Assembly: GCA_018136815.1 (NCBI GenBank)
Contig: CM030931.1
Coordinates: forward strand, 10,675,072-10,739,071
DNA length: 64,000 bases
Direction: 5' to 3'
Source: Isochrysis galbana
Taxonomy: Eukaryota; Haptophyta; Isochrysidales; Isochrysidaceae
Positions 40,077-50,746 of the stretch are shown piece after piece. The notes under the pieces were generated by a model. That model did no database searches, was not told the DNA's origin, and saw only the letters and a program-made list of their open reading frames with translations. Both the position numbers and the translations under genes were made by a program. Position 1 is the first letter of the stretch. Each line of letters begins with the position of its first letter.

Positions 40077-41196
40077 ATAAAAGTAGCATTGTAAAAAAAA
40101 GGGTCGAAATAAAAAGATATGAGCTGCGCCAGGAAGATGCCCATTTTCGTGGGACTCGATCCGCACCGCACGGTGACGAATTGGGATGGCCCATAGGGCC
40201 TAAGGGCAATGAGGAAGGAGGCATGCCGGCGGCAGGCGCGGCGAGGGAGACGGCTTCGGAGACGCTGACGGGCTGAAGCCCGTCAGCAGAGGAAGGCGGG
40301 CAGGCGGGCTTGGGCGAGGGCGAGGACGGCGGCGAAAGCGACATCGAGCGAGTGGCGAGAGGCGAGGACGAGCGAGGGGAGGGCTGTGGTGGCAGGGACA
40401 GGCGAGGAGAGGCGAGTTGTAGGGTATGAGTGATAGACGAGAACGAGAGCGACGAGAACGAGAGCGACTGAACGACTGGACGACAAGACGACGGACAACG
40501 AGACCCAGGAAAACACCCCGACTCTCCTCTGACGACTTTTCTCACGTAACTCGACTGAAATCAAACCCAAACACTCCGACCAGACGGCGACGGACAACGA
40601 TCAAGGAGCGATCTGTCGGCGATCTCGACTAGAACGGGAGTCGCACCATAACGGAAGCGAGGGGCAATCTTGCTACGCAGGATTCCCAGAGACCTATCGA
40701 ATAAGACGAAAGAAGTGCGACGTGCCTATGGGAGAGATATGAAGAGGTCGCAAATTAAACCTAATTGCCCCCCCCAGATGCATGTAAAGAAACGCGGGGG
40801 AGATAGCAAATTAAACCTATTCGTGAGGAGCCTGGGAGGAAGAAAGGTTGTGGGAAACTTCCCTTCTCTTCGAGAGAAAGAGAGAGGGCGCTCCACAACC
40901 CAAGATCCTAGGCGTCCACGCGAAGTTTTTGACCGAGAACGAGAACGAGAGAATTATAACGATAAATGCCGAACGAAGAAGAGAAGGAGAGAAAGAAGCC
41001 TACCGAGTGTCGATTCGCGAATGCGACACCCCCCTGCTAGGATCGAGCGTCCCGCGAGGAAAGAAGAGAACCTAACGGAGAGCGGAGAGCAAGCCACGAG
41101 AAAGGTGGAAGAGCAATGAGCGAAAAGAGAATGAAACAATAAATTCGAATGGAGAGCCGCGCGCCAAACGCCGAACCAAGACGGAAGACGTATCGA
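40077..41196. other. purine-rich intergenic region
   Basis: Repeated GAGAACGAGAGCGAC and AGAGAAAG stretches give Arg/Glu-rich or Ser-rich ORFs on both strands without domains. No gene supported. Confidence 0.4.
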
Positions 41197-41350
41197 TGAG
41201 AACGCGGAACGACGAGAATCGAGAATCGCGAACTGAGAAACGAAGAACGGTAAGAACGCGGATTGACGAGAATCGAGAATCGAGAACGAGAGACGAAGAA
41301 CGGTAAGAACGCGGAACGGCGAGAATCGAGAATCGAGGAACGGAGAGCGA
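41197..41350. repeat. tandem repeat of about 54 bases, three copies
   Basis: Units start with AACGCGGA at about 41201, 41255 and 41308 and contain CGAGAATCGAGAATCG and GAAGAACGGTAAG. Confidence 0.85.
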
Positions 41351-41358
41351 ACGACGTT

Positions 41359-41480
41359 CTAGGGCGGTCAAACAGGGGCTTTTTAACGACTAATAAGGGT
41401 TGGGCTGCATTTTTTGACCGTGGCGCGATGCCCACTAAAAAACCTCCCGGGGGGGCTACCTGACGCTACGAAAATCTTCG
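41359..41480. repeat. dispersed GGGCGGTCAAAC element, copy 1
   Basis: It begins TAGGGCGGTCAAACAGGGGC and contains AAGGGTTGGGCTGC, TTTTTTGACC (which can pair with GGTCAAA), TGGCGCGATG and TAAAAAACCTCC before a G run. The same order and about 85 percent identity by eye are found at 46545-46662, in the same orientation. Confidence 0.8.
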
Positions 41481-42393
41481 CCAAGAAATGGTGCGATTCG
41501 CCCCCCCTCTCCCCCCCTCCGTCACGCGCGCTCACGCTCTACTCGTAAAGAATTGGCGGTCGCGCCCGCGGGGGGATCGGTTCCTTTATATCTAAGCTAC
41601 ATTCGGCATTTGATTCCCGCCCGATGCAGCGCCGTGTCGGGCTGCCGACAGTCCGACCACCCCCTGACCCTCTGGCATCATTGCCTGCGCAGCCCACCCA
41701 GCACATCACAGCGCGCGCACGCGGCTACCCTGGCTACCAGAGGCCCCACCCCGACCATCCCGACCCGCCCCTCGCAGGATTCGCCCTCTCTCGAACTCGG
41801 CATCGAGAACTAGGATCAGCTCACCGGCGCGGCAGTCCACTCGTGGCTGACGAGCCTCCGCATTGAGGCTGCCAACGCGGCCATCCTCCCTCTGACAGTG
41901 CCAGATCTGGCGTTGATCGATGAGGTGAGACCCGTGGGCGGCCTCAGGACGGGCTTCGTCGTGGCGCTCTACGCCACGGCGAGCAGGAAAGCCCAAGATC
42001 CTGCCAGAGCGCCTCACAGCGCATCTGGCGGGAACCCACCACCCAGAGCAGAAATCATCTTCTGCCGCTGGGTGGTGGGCTTGGCAGGCGGTATTGGGAA
42101 TCAACCCATACTGCCAATGACGCGCGATAGCGCAATAAAAGCGCTCCTGGCACGCGGAGCTCGCGCAGCCAAGGCCCACTCCAAGGTCTTGGCAACACTT
42201 GACACGAAGTCAAGGAGAGCCGCAGACCGCGGAGCCGACGCGGCGTCCGTCGACCCCAGGTGGGCAGCTGAGACAGGGGGGCTTTGACAGTCCGCCGCCA
42301 GGCCTCAAGTAAGCATCGGCCAAAGCGGCGGCGGCGACGGCCCAGTAAGTGGGGGCGGCGGCGGCGGCGGCGCTCCCTTGGCGACGTCAGACG
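41481..42393. repeat. retroelement/hAT-associated fragments, including an inverted copy of 47150-47535
   Basis: The frame around 41810-42000 (LTGAAVHSWLTSL) has gag-like character. From about 42045 to 42410 the sequence is the reverse complement, with divergence, of 47150-47535. Shared landmarks are CTTCTGCCGCTGGGTGGTGG, CCAAGGTCTTGG, the GACGCGGCGTCCGTCG region and (GGC)n beside ACGTCAGACGTC. Confidence 0.65.
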
Positions 42394-43605
42394 TCAACGT
42401 TCACAGGGCGCCACGGCGAACGCGTCGATATGTCGAGCCAGCAGGCAGCGAACGCGCTGCTTCTGGGACGGCGTCAGCTGGTCGTCGGGATCGATAGTGA
42501 TAGCGTCGAGGAGCGCGCGGCCAGCCTTGAGGGTCACCTGAGAGAATGAATGTGCGAACAGCTCCTCGCCCCATTGGAGTGCCGGTCCATCGTAGCCACG
42601 CACATTGATGGTCTCCTTGTCACCTGAGCACACGTTCTTCATAAAGTTGTCAAGAGAGTGCGTCGGGCAGATGAAGCAGTGGACGTGCGAGTATGCCGTC
42701 TCTATAGCATTGAACGACGACTTGCAAGCGCCGTCCATGCACACTGCGGCGACATTCTCGGGCCCGAAATCCTCGATCACTTCTTTCATAAAGTCCGCAA
42801 TGTAGACCGCGTCCTTCATTGCCCCCGACGTGTCGACCGCTTTGATGAAATACACGCCGGTCGGTGACGCTGCGAGGGCATTGATAATAGGGCGGTTAGC
42901 ACAGCTGGACCACCCGTCGGAAATGAGTGTGGCGCCGGTCATCGTTAGGACGCCTGCCATGCGCTGCCTGACTTTGTCGTCGAGCTCCTTGTCGAACTCC
43001 GGCAGGATCTTCTTGGTGATCTTCTTGCGCCTCGGCACTTGTACCTCGTTGCCCACAAAGAGCCTCGAGCCGCACCTTGCCGTAAGGAGCATGGCCGAGC
43101 GGACGGTGGGGTCGTCAAAGAAGTCGAGCGGGATCGCCTTCTTGATGCAGACCGCGAGCCAAGCCTTCGTGACCTCATCGGGGCTCTTGAGCTTGAACAA
43201 ATCGGCCGCGCGTGCTTGGTCCGCCGAGAGATTCTGGTTCTGGGCGATGGCGCGGCCTTGCTGCTTCAACGTGTCGTTGTTCTCGCGTGCTTTCTTCTTC
43301 TCGGCGACGTCGATGGCACGTCGGCGGAGCTCGGCCACGACGACCCTGTGGCGCGCCTTGAAGATGGGCTTGGGGTTGCACACCTGCACGGCACGTGGTT
43401 TGATGGTACCATCCAGGTGAGTGCGGATTACATCGGGGCCGCCCGCGTATTTGTGCCCGCAAAGCCAGCAAGCTTTTGCTTTGCGCTGCTTGGCCTTGGC
43501 GGCCTCCTCTTCGATCGTCGACCACTCGAGCTTGGAGCCGTCGAGCTTCTCAATGGGCTCGCACCCCCACGGTGCTGGCGGCTTGTCCTCGCCCAAGGAG
43601 CTCAT
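42394..43605 (-). mobile_element. hAT-type transposase fragment (BED-like finger and DUF659 region), chimeric end
   Basis: The open frame begins with GTG at 43623, and the first ATG is 43605. Near residue 45, CWLCGHKYAGG followed by THL and a later Cys forms a BED-like zinc finger. A basic helix is followed by the DUF659-type region: PLDFFDDPTVRSAML, LISDGWSSCANRPIINAL, IKAVDTSGAMKDA, VCMDGACKSSFNAI and FICPTHSLDNFMKNV. This is the N-terminal half of hAT transposases. The C-terminal dimerisation domain is absent. After EELFAHSFSQVTLKAGR the sequence turns into DDQLTPSQKQRVRCLLARHI, which resembles the segment before the reverse transcriptase in Ty3/gypsy pol, so the end appears to be a junction with a retroelement. 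A related hAT copy lies at 62142-64000. Confidence 0.75.
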
Positions 43606-43908
43606 GGGGTTGGGGGAGGTCACAGACGCCGCCGACGCGCCGACGCGCGCGACCGCAGAGACCTTCCCGAAGAAGGAGAAGGAGAGCTCAGCAAGTCGTC
43701 CAACGCGCCCTCCACGGATGTCGTCGTGATCGAGCGGCGTGAGACGCGCTTGTTCGAGGCGGCCCGCGGCATGGGATGGGGATGGAGGGACGTTCGGAGG
43801 GGGAATGGGGGGGCTCGGGGCTGGGCTCGCGCTCGCGTCCGGCGCGCGCTATAAATTTAGTTTTGTATTAGTAAATTATACCCCCTCCCCGACTGCCGTA
43901 CTGCAGTC

Positions 43909-43972
43909 ACCACAGGTACCTGGGGGAACCGGTACCGGTTCACCGGTACCTGTACCGGTACCTGTGGAACAA
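43909..43972. repeat. palindromic GGTACC mini-element
   Basis: CCACAGGTACC and GGTACCTGTGG form the ends. The centre GAACCGGTACCGGTTC is a 16-base palindrome. GGTACC occurs five times in about 60 bases. The following 43973-44521 is intergenic and becomes GA-rich toward the F-box gene. Confidence 0.8.
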
Positions 43973-44521
43973 CTTAGTCGCCCGGCAATGCTCCACTGCT
44001 TTTCGAACGTCTTCGAGCACCGTGAGGCGTTGTTTCGCAAGGGCATCGCGAGCAGTCCTCGTGTAGGCTACCTTGGCCCCTGTGGGAGGCCCCACAGGCA
44101 CCCTGGCGGCCCCTGGAGCCATCGGCGCCGGCCCGTGCTGGCTGCGAAGCGCTGTTGCCTGCGAAGCTCTAGCCTCTACAGGTTTTCTTTTTTCCCTTTT
44201 TTCCCGCGAGGGAAGCGAAGAGAGAGCGCGCGCCAGGGGAGAGAGACCTGAAGAGGAGAAGAGAGAGAGGGAGAAGAGAGAGAAAGAGGAGCGGCAGAGA
44301 AAGGGTCTGCGCACGAGGGAGAAGGCCGGGAGAGGAGAGAGAAGAGAGGGAAAAAACAGGTCGGAGAGAAGAAGAGTCGTGCGAGACGAGAGAAGAATGA
44401 ATTGAAAGAAGATGAGAGTAGCAGGAGAGAGAGAGGAAGGGGAGAGATAGAAGATAAAGAAGCGGGAGAAGCGGAGGGGTGTGTGGCGAGAGGGAAGTCA
44501 GCGAGAGAGGGAAGGAGGAGG

Positions 44522-45784
44522 ATGGCGCGAGCGGCCGAGGCGGTGCTGCTGAGCGAGGACCTTCTGGGCCGGGTGCTCGACCTATGCAGATGCGGCCGCA
44601 CTCCTCACCTCGACGTCCAAACGCTCTGCACCGCTCGCCTCGTCTGCTCTCTCTGGGAAGCCGTGGTGGCTCTCTCTCTCTCTCACGCTCACGCTCTCAG
44701 CCTGAGGCTCGCGACAGCTCCCGCTCTGGCTCGGCTGGTGCGCCGCGCGGGAGGGGAAAGCGGGATATGTGCGCGACACCTCCAACTCACCGGGCCGTCC
44801 TCCAACGCTGACGGCGCGCTCGTAGCGCTTGAGCGTGTGCGAAGAGCCGCAGAGCCGCTGCTCTCGCTCGGAGTGACGGCCGCGCCGCTCAGCCAATGCG
44901 CCGATCAGGTCGCCCGCTTCCTCGCCTCGCCCAGCTGCCAGCACCTCCAGGCACTTGACTTGTCGCGCTGCACCACCACGCGCTTGGACAATGCCGACGC
45001 GCTTTCCGCGCACAGCCGCATCTTCGACGCCCTCCGCGCCAACTGCAGCGCCTCCTTGCGAGAGCTCGACTTGTCGGGCCCTCCGATGGTCGCTCTCACG
45101 CGCTCCGACCTGACTCGCCTCTCCAAGATGAGACTTAGAGTGCTCAATTTGCATCGATGCGCCCTGGCGCCCAACAGCCTGTGCGGCCTACTCGAGCCAG
45201 ACGCCCCAATCGTTGCGCATCTCGAGCAGCTCGACGTCGGGTACTGCTCACTCAGCGCTAATGACGTGGAGGAGGTCCTCTTGCTCCTGGGCGGGCAGCT
45301 GACGAGACTTGGTCTCGCCGACGCACCCATCCGCGCCGCTTCGTTCGCACGTGCGGCGGCTGCAATGGTGGCGATGCGTGAACTGGACCTGGACCAGACG
45401 GATGTGCTACCTCCATCCGCTGAGGCCGCCCGAGCGGAGGATGGCTCAGGCGAAGTATTCGGTCAAGGCGCCCTGTCGCAAGCCTTCTCTAGCTGTCGGC
45501 TCGCACCCGCGCCCAGCCCGGCGGCCCCACTCCTCTTGCTGCTGGTGTCTCTTCCCTCACTACGGCGCCTCTCCGTCTTGCGCTGCACCTGGCTCAACCA
45601 TGACGGGCTGCGCATGCTCGGCTTGGCGCATCACTCGCTCGCCCTCACGCACGACCTTGCACCGCCACAGCTGCCACGCGCAGCCGCTCGCCGCTCTCCG
45701 CCTCCGGATAGCTGGGAGAGCTTGGATGAGAGCGAGGCGCAGCTTCCGAGGTTGGTGGAGGTCGATCAAGCACCCCGCGTGTAA
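44522..45784 (+). CDS. F-box protein with leucine-rich repeats
   Basis: An open frame starts further upstream in GA-rich DNA, but the ATG at 44522 (GAGGATGG) gives 420 residues beginning with an F-box-like segment, LLSEDLLGRVLDLCRCG through LCTARLVCSLWEAV (residues about 9-50). Leucine-rich repeats follow at about 140-300: LQALDLSRC, LRELDLSG, LRVLNLHRCAL, LEQLDVGYCSL, LTRLGLADAPI and MRELDLDQTDV, and again LRRLSVLRCTWL at about 355. Proteins of this layout act as substrate adaptors of SCF ubiquitin ligases. No substrate can be inferred. The end at 45784 (VEVDQAPRV) is not family-defined and could be followed by another exon. Confidence 0.7.
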   Translation: MARAAEAVLLSEDLLGRVLDLCRCGRTPHLDVQTLCTARLVCSLWEAVVALSLSHAHALSLRLATAPALARLVRRAGGESGICARHLQLTGPSSNADGALVALERVRRAAEPLLSLGVTAAPLSQCADQVARFLASPSCQHLQALDLSRCTTTRLDNADALSAHSRIFDALRANCSASLRELDLSGPPMVALTRSDLTRLSKMRLRVLNLHRCALAPNSLCGLLEPDAPIVAHLEQLDVGYCSLSANDVEEVLLLLGGQLTRLGLADAPIRAASFARAAAAMVAMRELDLDQTDVLPPSAEAARAEDGSGEVFGQGALSQAFSSCRLAPAPSPAAPLLLLLVSLPSLRRLSVLRCTWLNHDGLRMLGLAHHSLALTHDLAPPQLPRAAARRSPPPDSWESLDESEAQLPRLVEVDQAPRV

Positions 45785-46544
45785 ACTGGGCATCGGCGTG
45801 CGCCTGGGGAGCTCTTCTACACCGGCGTGGGGGTGATGGTGCGTCCGCGCTCAATCTATCACGTCTCACAAGGGGACGAGCCGCTGTACGGCAACGCTCG
45901 GCCGAGAAGCTCAGCTTTCGATGGCACAGGGCTTCTTCGTAGCTGAGAGGCGGTCCGTTCGAGCGCCTCCGTCAACCTCCCTCACCCATGCTGGCGCACA
46001 GTCCCACTTGCTTTTTGTACCTCTCCGGCATGTAGCTTCCCCACTTTCTCCCCTTCTTGTTTCCACTCTCTTGCTCTCACTTGCCAGTTTGCACTCGTCC
46101 ACTCCGGCGATAGTATGAGTAACTGCCAAAGTTAAAAAAATCTTCATAAAATTCCCGCTAGAAGCGCGACGTGGGGCAACGTGCCTCTTGCGTTACTCTT
46201 GACTCTTGACTCTTGACTACCTTTGCATTGTCGCATCCGCGATCGTTCATTTGTTTTGGTCTTCGTCTACATTTCAAATGCTCCCTCTGCAAACTATTGT
46301 TATAGTTTCAGAGTTTCAGCGATGGAGCGCGCGCCGACCGCTCCCCTTTCCCACCCCCCGCCGTCACGACGCCACCCACAGAGGCCGACCCAAGCAAGCC
46401 GCTGGAGCCGAAGCGCTCGCAAGCCCAAGGTTAGTGTATGAATATTCAAACACTGTTCCACTGCTCAACATAAAACACTACTGCCCCAAAATGGTGTTCA
46501 ACTCGTTGAACAACGGTCCTAAATCACCGTTCAACACCCCCTGT
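45785..46544. other. intergenic region with inverted GTTCAAC words
   Basis: The part 46434-46542 has GGTGTTCAACTCGTTGAAC and CCGTTCAACACC bounded by GCCCC and CCCC, similar in style to the word-iterated elements. Near 46134 lies AAAAAAATCTTCATAAAA plus TTCCCGC, a short dispersed repeat. No gene supported. Confidence 0.45.
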
Positions 46545-46662
46545 GGTAGGGCGGTCAAACAAGGGCTTTTCAACCATTAGTAAGGGTTGGGCTGCTATTT
46601 TTTGACCTTGGCGCGATGGCCAATAAAAAACCTCCAGGGGGGGCCACCTGCCACAACGAAAA
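46545..46662. repeat. dispersed GGGCGGTCAAAC element, copy 2
   Basis: It has the same order of landmarks as the copy at 41359-41480 (GGGCGGTCAAACAAGGGC, AAGGGTTGGGCTGC, TTTTTTGACC, TGGCGCGATG, AAAAAACCTCC, G run). Confidence 0.8.
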
Positions 46663-47531
46663 CCCCCACTCCGAGTTGTCCACAGGGATGAGCAACGTGA
46701 TGACGACCAACACGAGAATCAAGGAGTACTCGTCGCAGAATTGCACGAACATTTGCGCCCACAGACTGTCCACAGATCATGGAACCTGCGTTTCATGAGG
46801 CCCGGGCTGGAGGTGATGGAACTCATTGAACGCGAGCCACCCCTTGAACTCCTTTGTCCATTCCTGAATCTTTGTCTTGTTCTTCAGGTGCAAAGTGCGC
46901 CTATATTGTTTGCGCTCAGCTGCGTCCATTAAGCGCACACTCACGTCGCCTGCCTTTGCCCTCTTGCGCGACACGCCTGAAGAAGACTGAGTGAGACACG
47001 TCCAGGTCGGAGTCAGCATGCTGCATGCTCGGCGCCAAGCGCAGTGGGAATTGGAACGAATTCCAACTCCGCTGCCGAGGAGGTCGAGCTCGGCGAGTTC
47101 GCGCATATAGGCAGTGGCAGTGGCGCGGTGGCTGTCCAGATCTCGTCGAAATCAGCCATCCGTGGAGCCCATTGGACGTCGGGCACGTCTGACGTCACCG
47201 AGGGAGCGCCGCCGCCGCCGCCGCCCCCACTTACTGGCCCATCGCCGCCGCCGCGTTTACCGATGCTGACTACAAGCCAAGAGACTGACTGCCAAAGGCT
47301 CTTTGCCTCAGCTGCGCACCGGAGGTCGACGGACGCCGCGTCGGCTCCGCAGTCCACGGCTTTTCTTGACTTCTATGTCAAGTATTACCAAGACCTTGGT
47401 TTGCGCTATCGCTGCGCGAGCTCCGCGCGCTCGGAGCGCTTTTGTTGCGCCGTCGCGCGTCATTTGCAGTTTGCATTCTTGTCCAATACAGCCTACCAAG
47501 CCCACCACCCAGCGGCAGAAGATGATATCTG
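46663..47531. repeat. mobile-element-derived segment ending at the receptor gene
   Basis: From about 47150 to 47530 it is an inverted, diverged copy of 42045-42410. A minus-strand frame at 47106-46777 (RKQYRRTLHLKNKTKIQEWT) has coding-like composition but no recognised family. The block ends at the stop codon region of the multi-span receptor. Confidence 0.6.
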
Positions 47532-48421
47532 CTAACAAAATATGTGACGGTGTCTCTGGTGGTTGATGTTGACCAGTGCTCCCGGTGGGGGCGTGGTCCC
47601 CACAGAGGCGTCATCCTCAGCGTCCACTCCACTGGCCTCGTCGGACCTCTGGGAGGGGCGCGAGAGCCTCGAGATCGTCTTCCGCAACCTGTGAGACCGG
47701 CTCGCTTCCAGGGAGAGCACGCTGTCAAAATTGAGCAGCTGCTTGTTCCAACAGTCGTAGGCGACGTAGAGGATGTAGGCGGTCGGGATACCGGCAATGA
47801 GGGGGATGACCAGCAACAAGAGGATTTGCCTAGAACCGGTATCTCCGTAGCCAGGGGTGCAGGCCATCCCGTGAGAGGGGAAGGCCATGTAGGGCGAGCC
47901 CCACTTGTGCACCGTCGATACGATTGCCGACAAGATGAGGACCGCGCTCGATTTGAGCGCCACCGTCTGCCTCGAGGGCGCCTGATAGGGGCTGAGCGTC
48001 TTGGTGGCGTAGACGAGGCGGTGAATCTCGTGCACGACGAGCGCGTTGAGCCAGAACGATCCCGCAATCATGAACGTCGTGACGAACATCTGCCACTCGC
48101 ACATCGAGAGGCCGCCAGTGAACCAGCGGTGGTGGAGGTTGGTCCAGCAGGTGATCCCGCAGAAGAGCCGCTCAGGAAGTCAGGGAGGGAGATGAAGACG
48201 AGGTAGATGTTGAAGGGCGACGCCCTCGTCTCTGGGCATGCGATCACTCCCACAATCAGCGATCCCGAGGAGATCATCGAGAGGAAGCTCGTGGTGGCCC
48301 AGCCAGCCCACACAAGAGAGCGGAGAGGATCACTCGGCAGCTGTCGCTCCCACGAGAAGGAGGAGGTGTTGGTGGGTGGGGCAGAGAGCGCAAGGAGGCT
48401 CTCCCAGTCCAAGCTCGCCAT
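47532..48421 (-). pseudogene. multi-span receptor-like gene (GPCR-type), truncated and frameshifted
   Basis: The frame opens with GTG, and the first ATG is 48421 (MASLDWESLL). Hydrophobic spans follow: VWAGWATTSFLSMISSGSLI, a second at NIYLVFISLPDF, then after a one-base frame change near 48175 ERLFCGITCWTNLHHRWF and MFVTTFMIAGSFWLNALVV, then KSSAVLILSAIVSTVH and LLLLVIPLIAGIPTAYILYV. That makes five spans. The pattern, with conserved Cys and Trp after span 2 and a long polar segment after span 5, resembles class cAMP-receptor/secretin-like seven-span receptors. Spans six and seven are missing, and the frame stops at 47532, exactly where the mobile-element-derived block begins. An insertion into the 3' part followed by decay is likely. 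An unannotated intron is an alternative. Confidence 0.55.
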
Positions 48422-48524
48422 GAGCGACGCGGCAACACCCACCGCCTCCTCACAACGGGAAGGAGACCCCTTCGTCTCCCCTCACCGCCCCCACACTCCG
48501 CCCCCTCGCCCCCTCTCCCTTCCA

Positions 48525-48909
<385 letters not shown>

Positions 48910-49077
48910 CATAGCCCACGGGAGGCGGGGACGCCCATCACGAGGAGTGAGTGGGCCTTTTCACCGAATCTTCGCGTCTCCCCCCCCCCCCCCCTCTCCC
49001 CCCCCCCCCTCTCGAGAGCGCAGCAGTGTTGCAGTGTGCCTTTGGGTGGCGTCGGGGAGCGGGTGGGCCACGGTGTA

Positions 49078-49150
49078 GGTTCTAGGTTCTAGATTCTAGT
49101 TTCGGTTTCTATCTAGTTTCTAGTTTCTAGTTTCTAGTTTCTAGTTTGGG
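49078..49150. repeat. TTCTAGT heptamer repeat
   Basis: About eight units of TTCTAGT/TTCTAGG, followed by GGGTACACCATTAAG and an A run with TTTTAATATTCTCGCC, similar to the short repeat near 16680 and 46134. Confidence 0.8.
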
Positions 49151-49458
49151 TACACCATTAAGAAAAAAAAACCTTTTAATATTCTCGCCACGCGCGCGGC
49201 ACCGGCTTTTGTTTCTGTAGCCACGCCCTCCTCCTTCCCACTCCCTAACTTCCCGCCTTGCGGCAACTCCCCTTGTGCTCTACGTCGGGGCTCAGGTTGT
49301 TGGGGGGGGTCAGGTTGGGCGGGGTGGGAGCGGGCGGCGCGCGCTCCATCGCTAAAACTATAACAATAGTTTTGTTTTTGCTGTTACTATAATTGTTGGC
49401 TCGTTTAAGTTAATAAACCGGCATGACTTCGACTTCTCGTTCTGCAGTCGCTCTGCGA

Positions 49459-49564
<106 letters not shown>

Positions 49565-49826
49565 CCGCCTCTCCTCGGCCGACGGCAGAAAGATTCTTCC
49601 AAAACATTCTCCGGTCCCAAGATATCTCGTGGGCTCCCCGGATGAAGCGCGTGCCGCGCTAGCTGCCGGTGCGTCACCGAGGCTCATTTCCAAAGAGGAA
49701 ACAAGCCTAGATTCGACATAGGCGGCCTATCGTCTTTGGTGGAGCGGAGCAGCGGAGCCGAGCGCGGGGCATATGTACAATCTACGAAGTACTATACTTA
49801 GAAAGAGTTATAGTTATAGAGGTAGT

Positions 49827-49934
49827 GGCCCCCCGCTGTGTTTAGGACTGTGTTTGGCTGTGTTTCTACGAAACGCAAACACAGACTGTGTTTCATGTGT
49901 TTGGAGAAGCCCCGGCTGTGTTTCCCAGCTAGGC
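49827..49934. repeat. word-iterated dispersed element, G-type copy
   Basis: GGCCCC is followed by CTGTGTTT words at steps 12, 10 and 19, inverted AAACACAG, then CTGTGTTT, ATGTGTTT, AAGCCCC and CTGTGTTTCCCAGCTAGG. The layout is the same as 13399-13478 and 39759-39884, but with G as the fifth base of every word. Confidence 0.8.
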
Positions 49935-49962
49935 CTCGCAGGCGTCATCCGCCTGCGGGCTA

Positions 49963-50078
49963 GCAAATTTCGCTCTAGCCCCCCGTGACCAAGCCCAAAT
50001 TTCGGTCAAAATTTTTACTTCGATGTCGATGTTGGACCCAAATTTCAAAAAAAAATCTCGAAATTCTCGCCGGAGCCA
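49963..50078. repeat. dispersed AAATTTCG element, copy 2
   Basis: Matches 7056-7156 over the core, with a six-base GATGTC duplication and an extended left spacer. It lies only 28 bases after the G-type word element. Confidence 0.8.
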
Positions 50079-50422
50079 AGCCGGCACGCGCACGCGGGTC
50101 GGCGCGCTGCAAGCCGGCCACCTTGTCACTTGCTTTGCCAAGGGCATAGGTTACCATGGATTGCAATTACATGGTAAAGGATAGCGCTCGGCGCTTGGAT
50201 CTGAGCCCCCAGGGCAAAGGCACAGAGGACAGACGAGGAAACCTCCGGAGATCTACTTTAACTTTAAGTTGAATGGCCGGCAGGTCTCGAGAGACAGCTT
50301 TCTAACTTTATCCTCTAGCTCTCGAGATGCCATGCACGACCAAGAGCTAGTCTATTCTTGTACTTTGTATCTTTGCCTATATATAGCTCGGATCTCAAGT
50401 AGCATCTCGCACCCCCCCCCGC

Positions 50423-50424
<2 letters not shown>

Positions 50425-50480
<56 letters not shown>

Positions 50481-50560
50481 CCCCCCCCCCCCCCCTCTTC
50501 TCTCTCTCTCTCTCTCCTCTCTCCTCTCTCCTCTCTCGTCTCTCTCTCTCCGCTCTCTAA
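50425..50560. repeat. (CT)n and C-run tract upstream of release factor 1
   Basis: CT dinucleotides and a C run on the sense strand, 190-320 bases before the ATG at 50747. Confidence 0.95.
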
Positions 50561-50746
50561 TACTCTCCATCTCCCTCAACCGCCTCCCCTTCCCCCTCTC
50601 CACCCCGCTTCATTCTTCTCTTTCTTGCCCTTTTCTTCTATTTTTCCCCCCTTCCCGCCTTCCCCTCGCCCCAACCGCCTCCTCCTCTCTTCTCTCTCCC
50701 ACACCGTGGGGCGAAGGGGAGACGTGCTCCGCTCGCGCTCACCAAG

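Noticed and set aside
46570-46773. Minus-strand ORF with a hydrophobic stretch (SLILVLVVITLLIPV)
   Set aside because: It overlaps the dispersed GGGCGGTCAAAC element and stops in it. There is no start context or homologue support.
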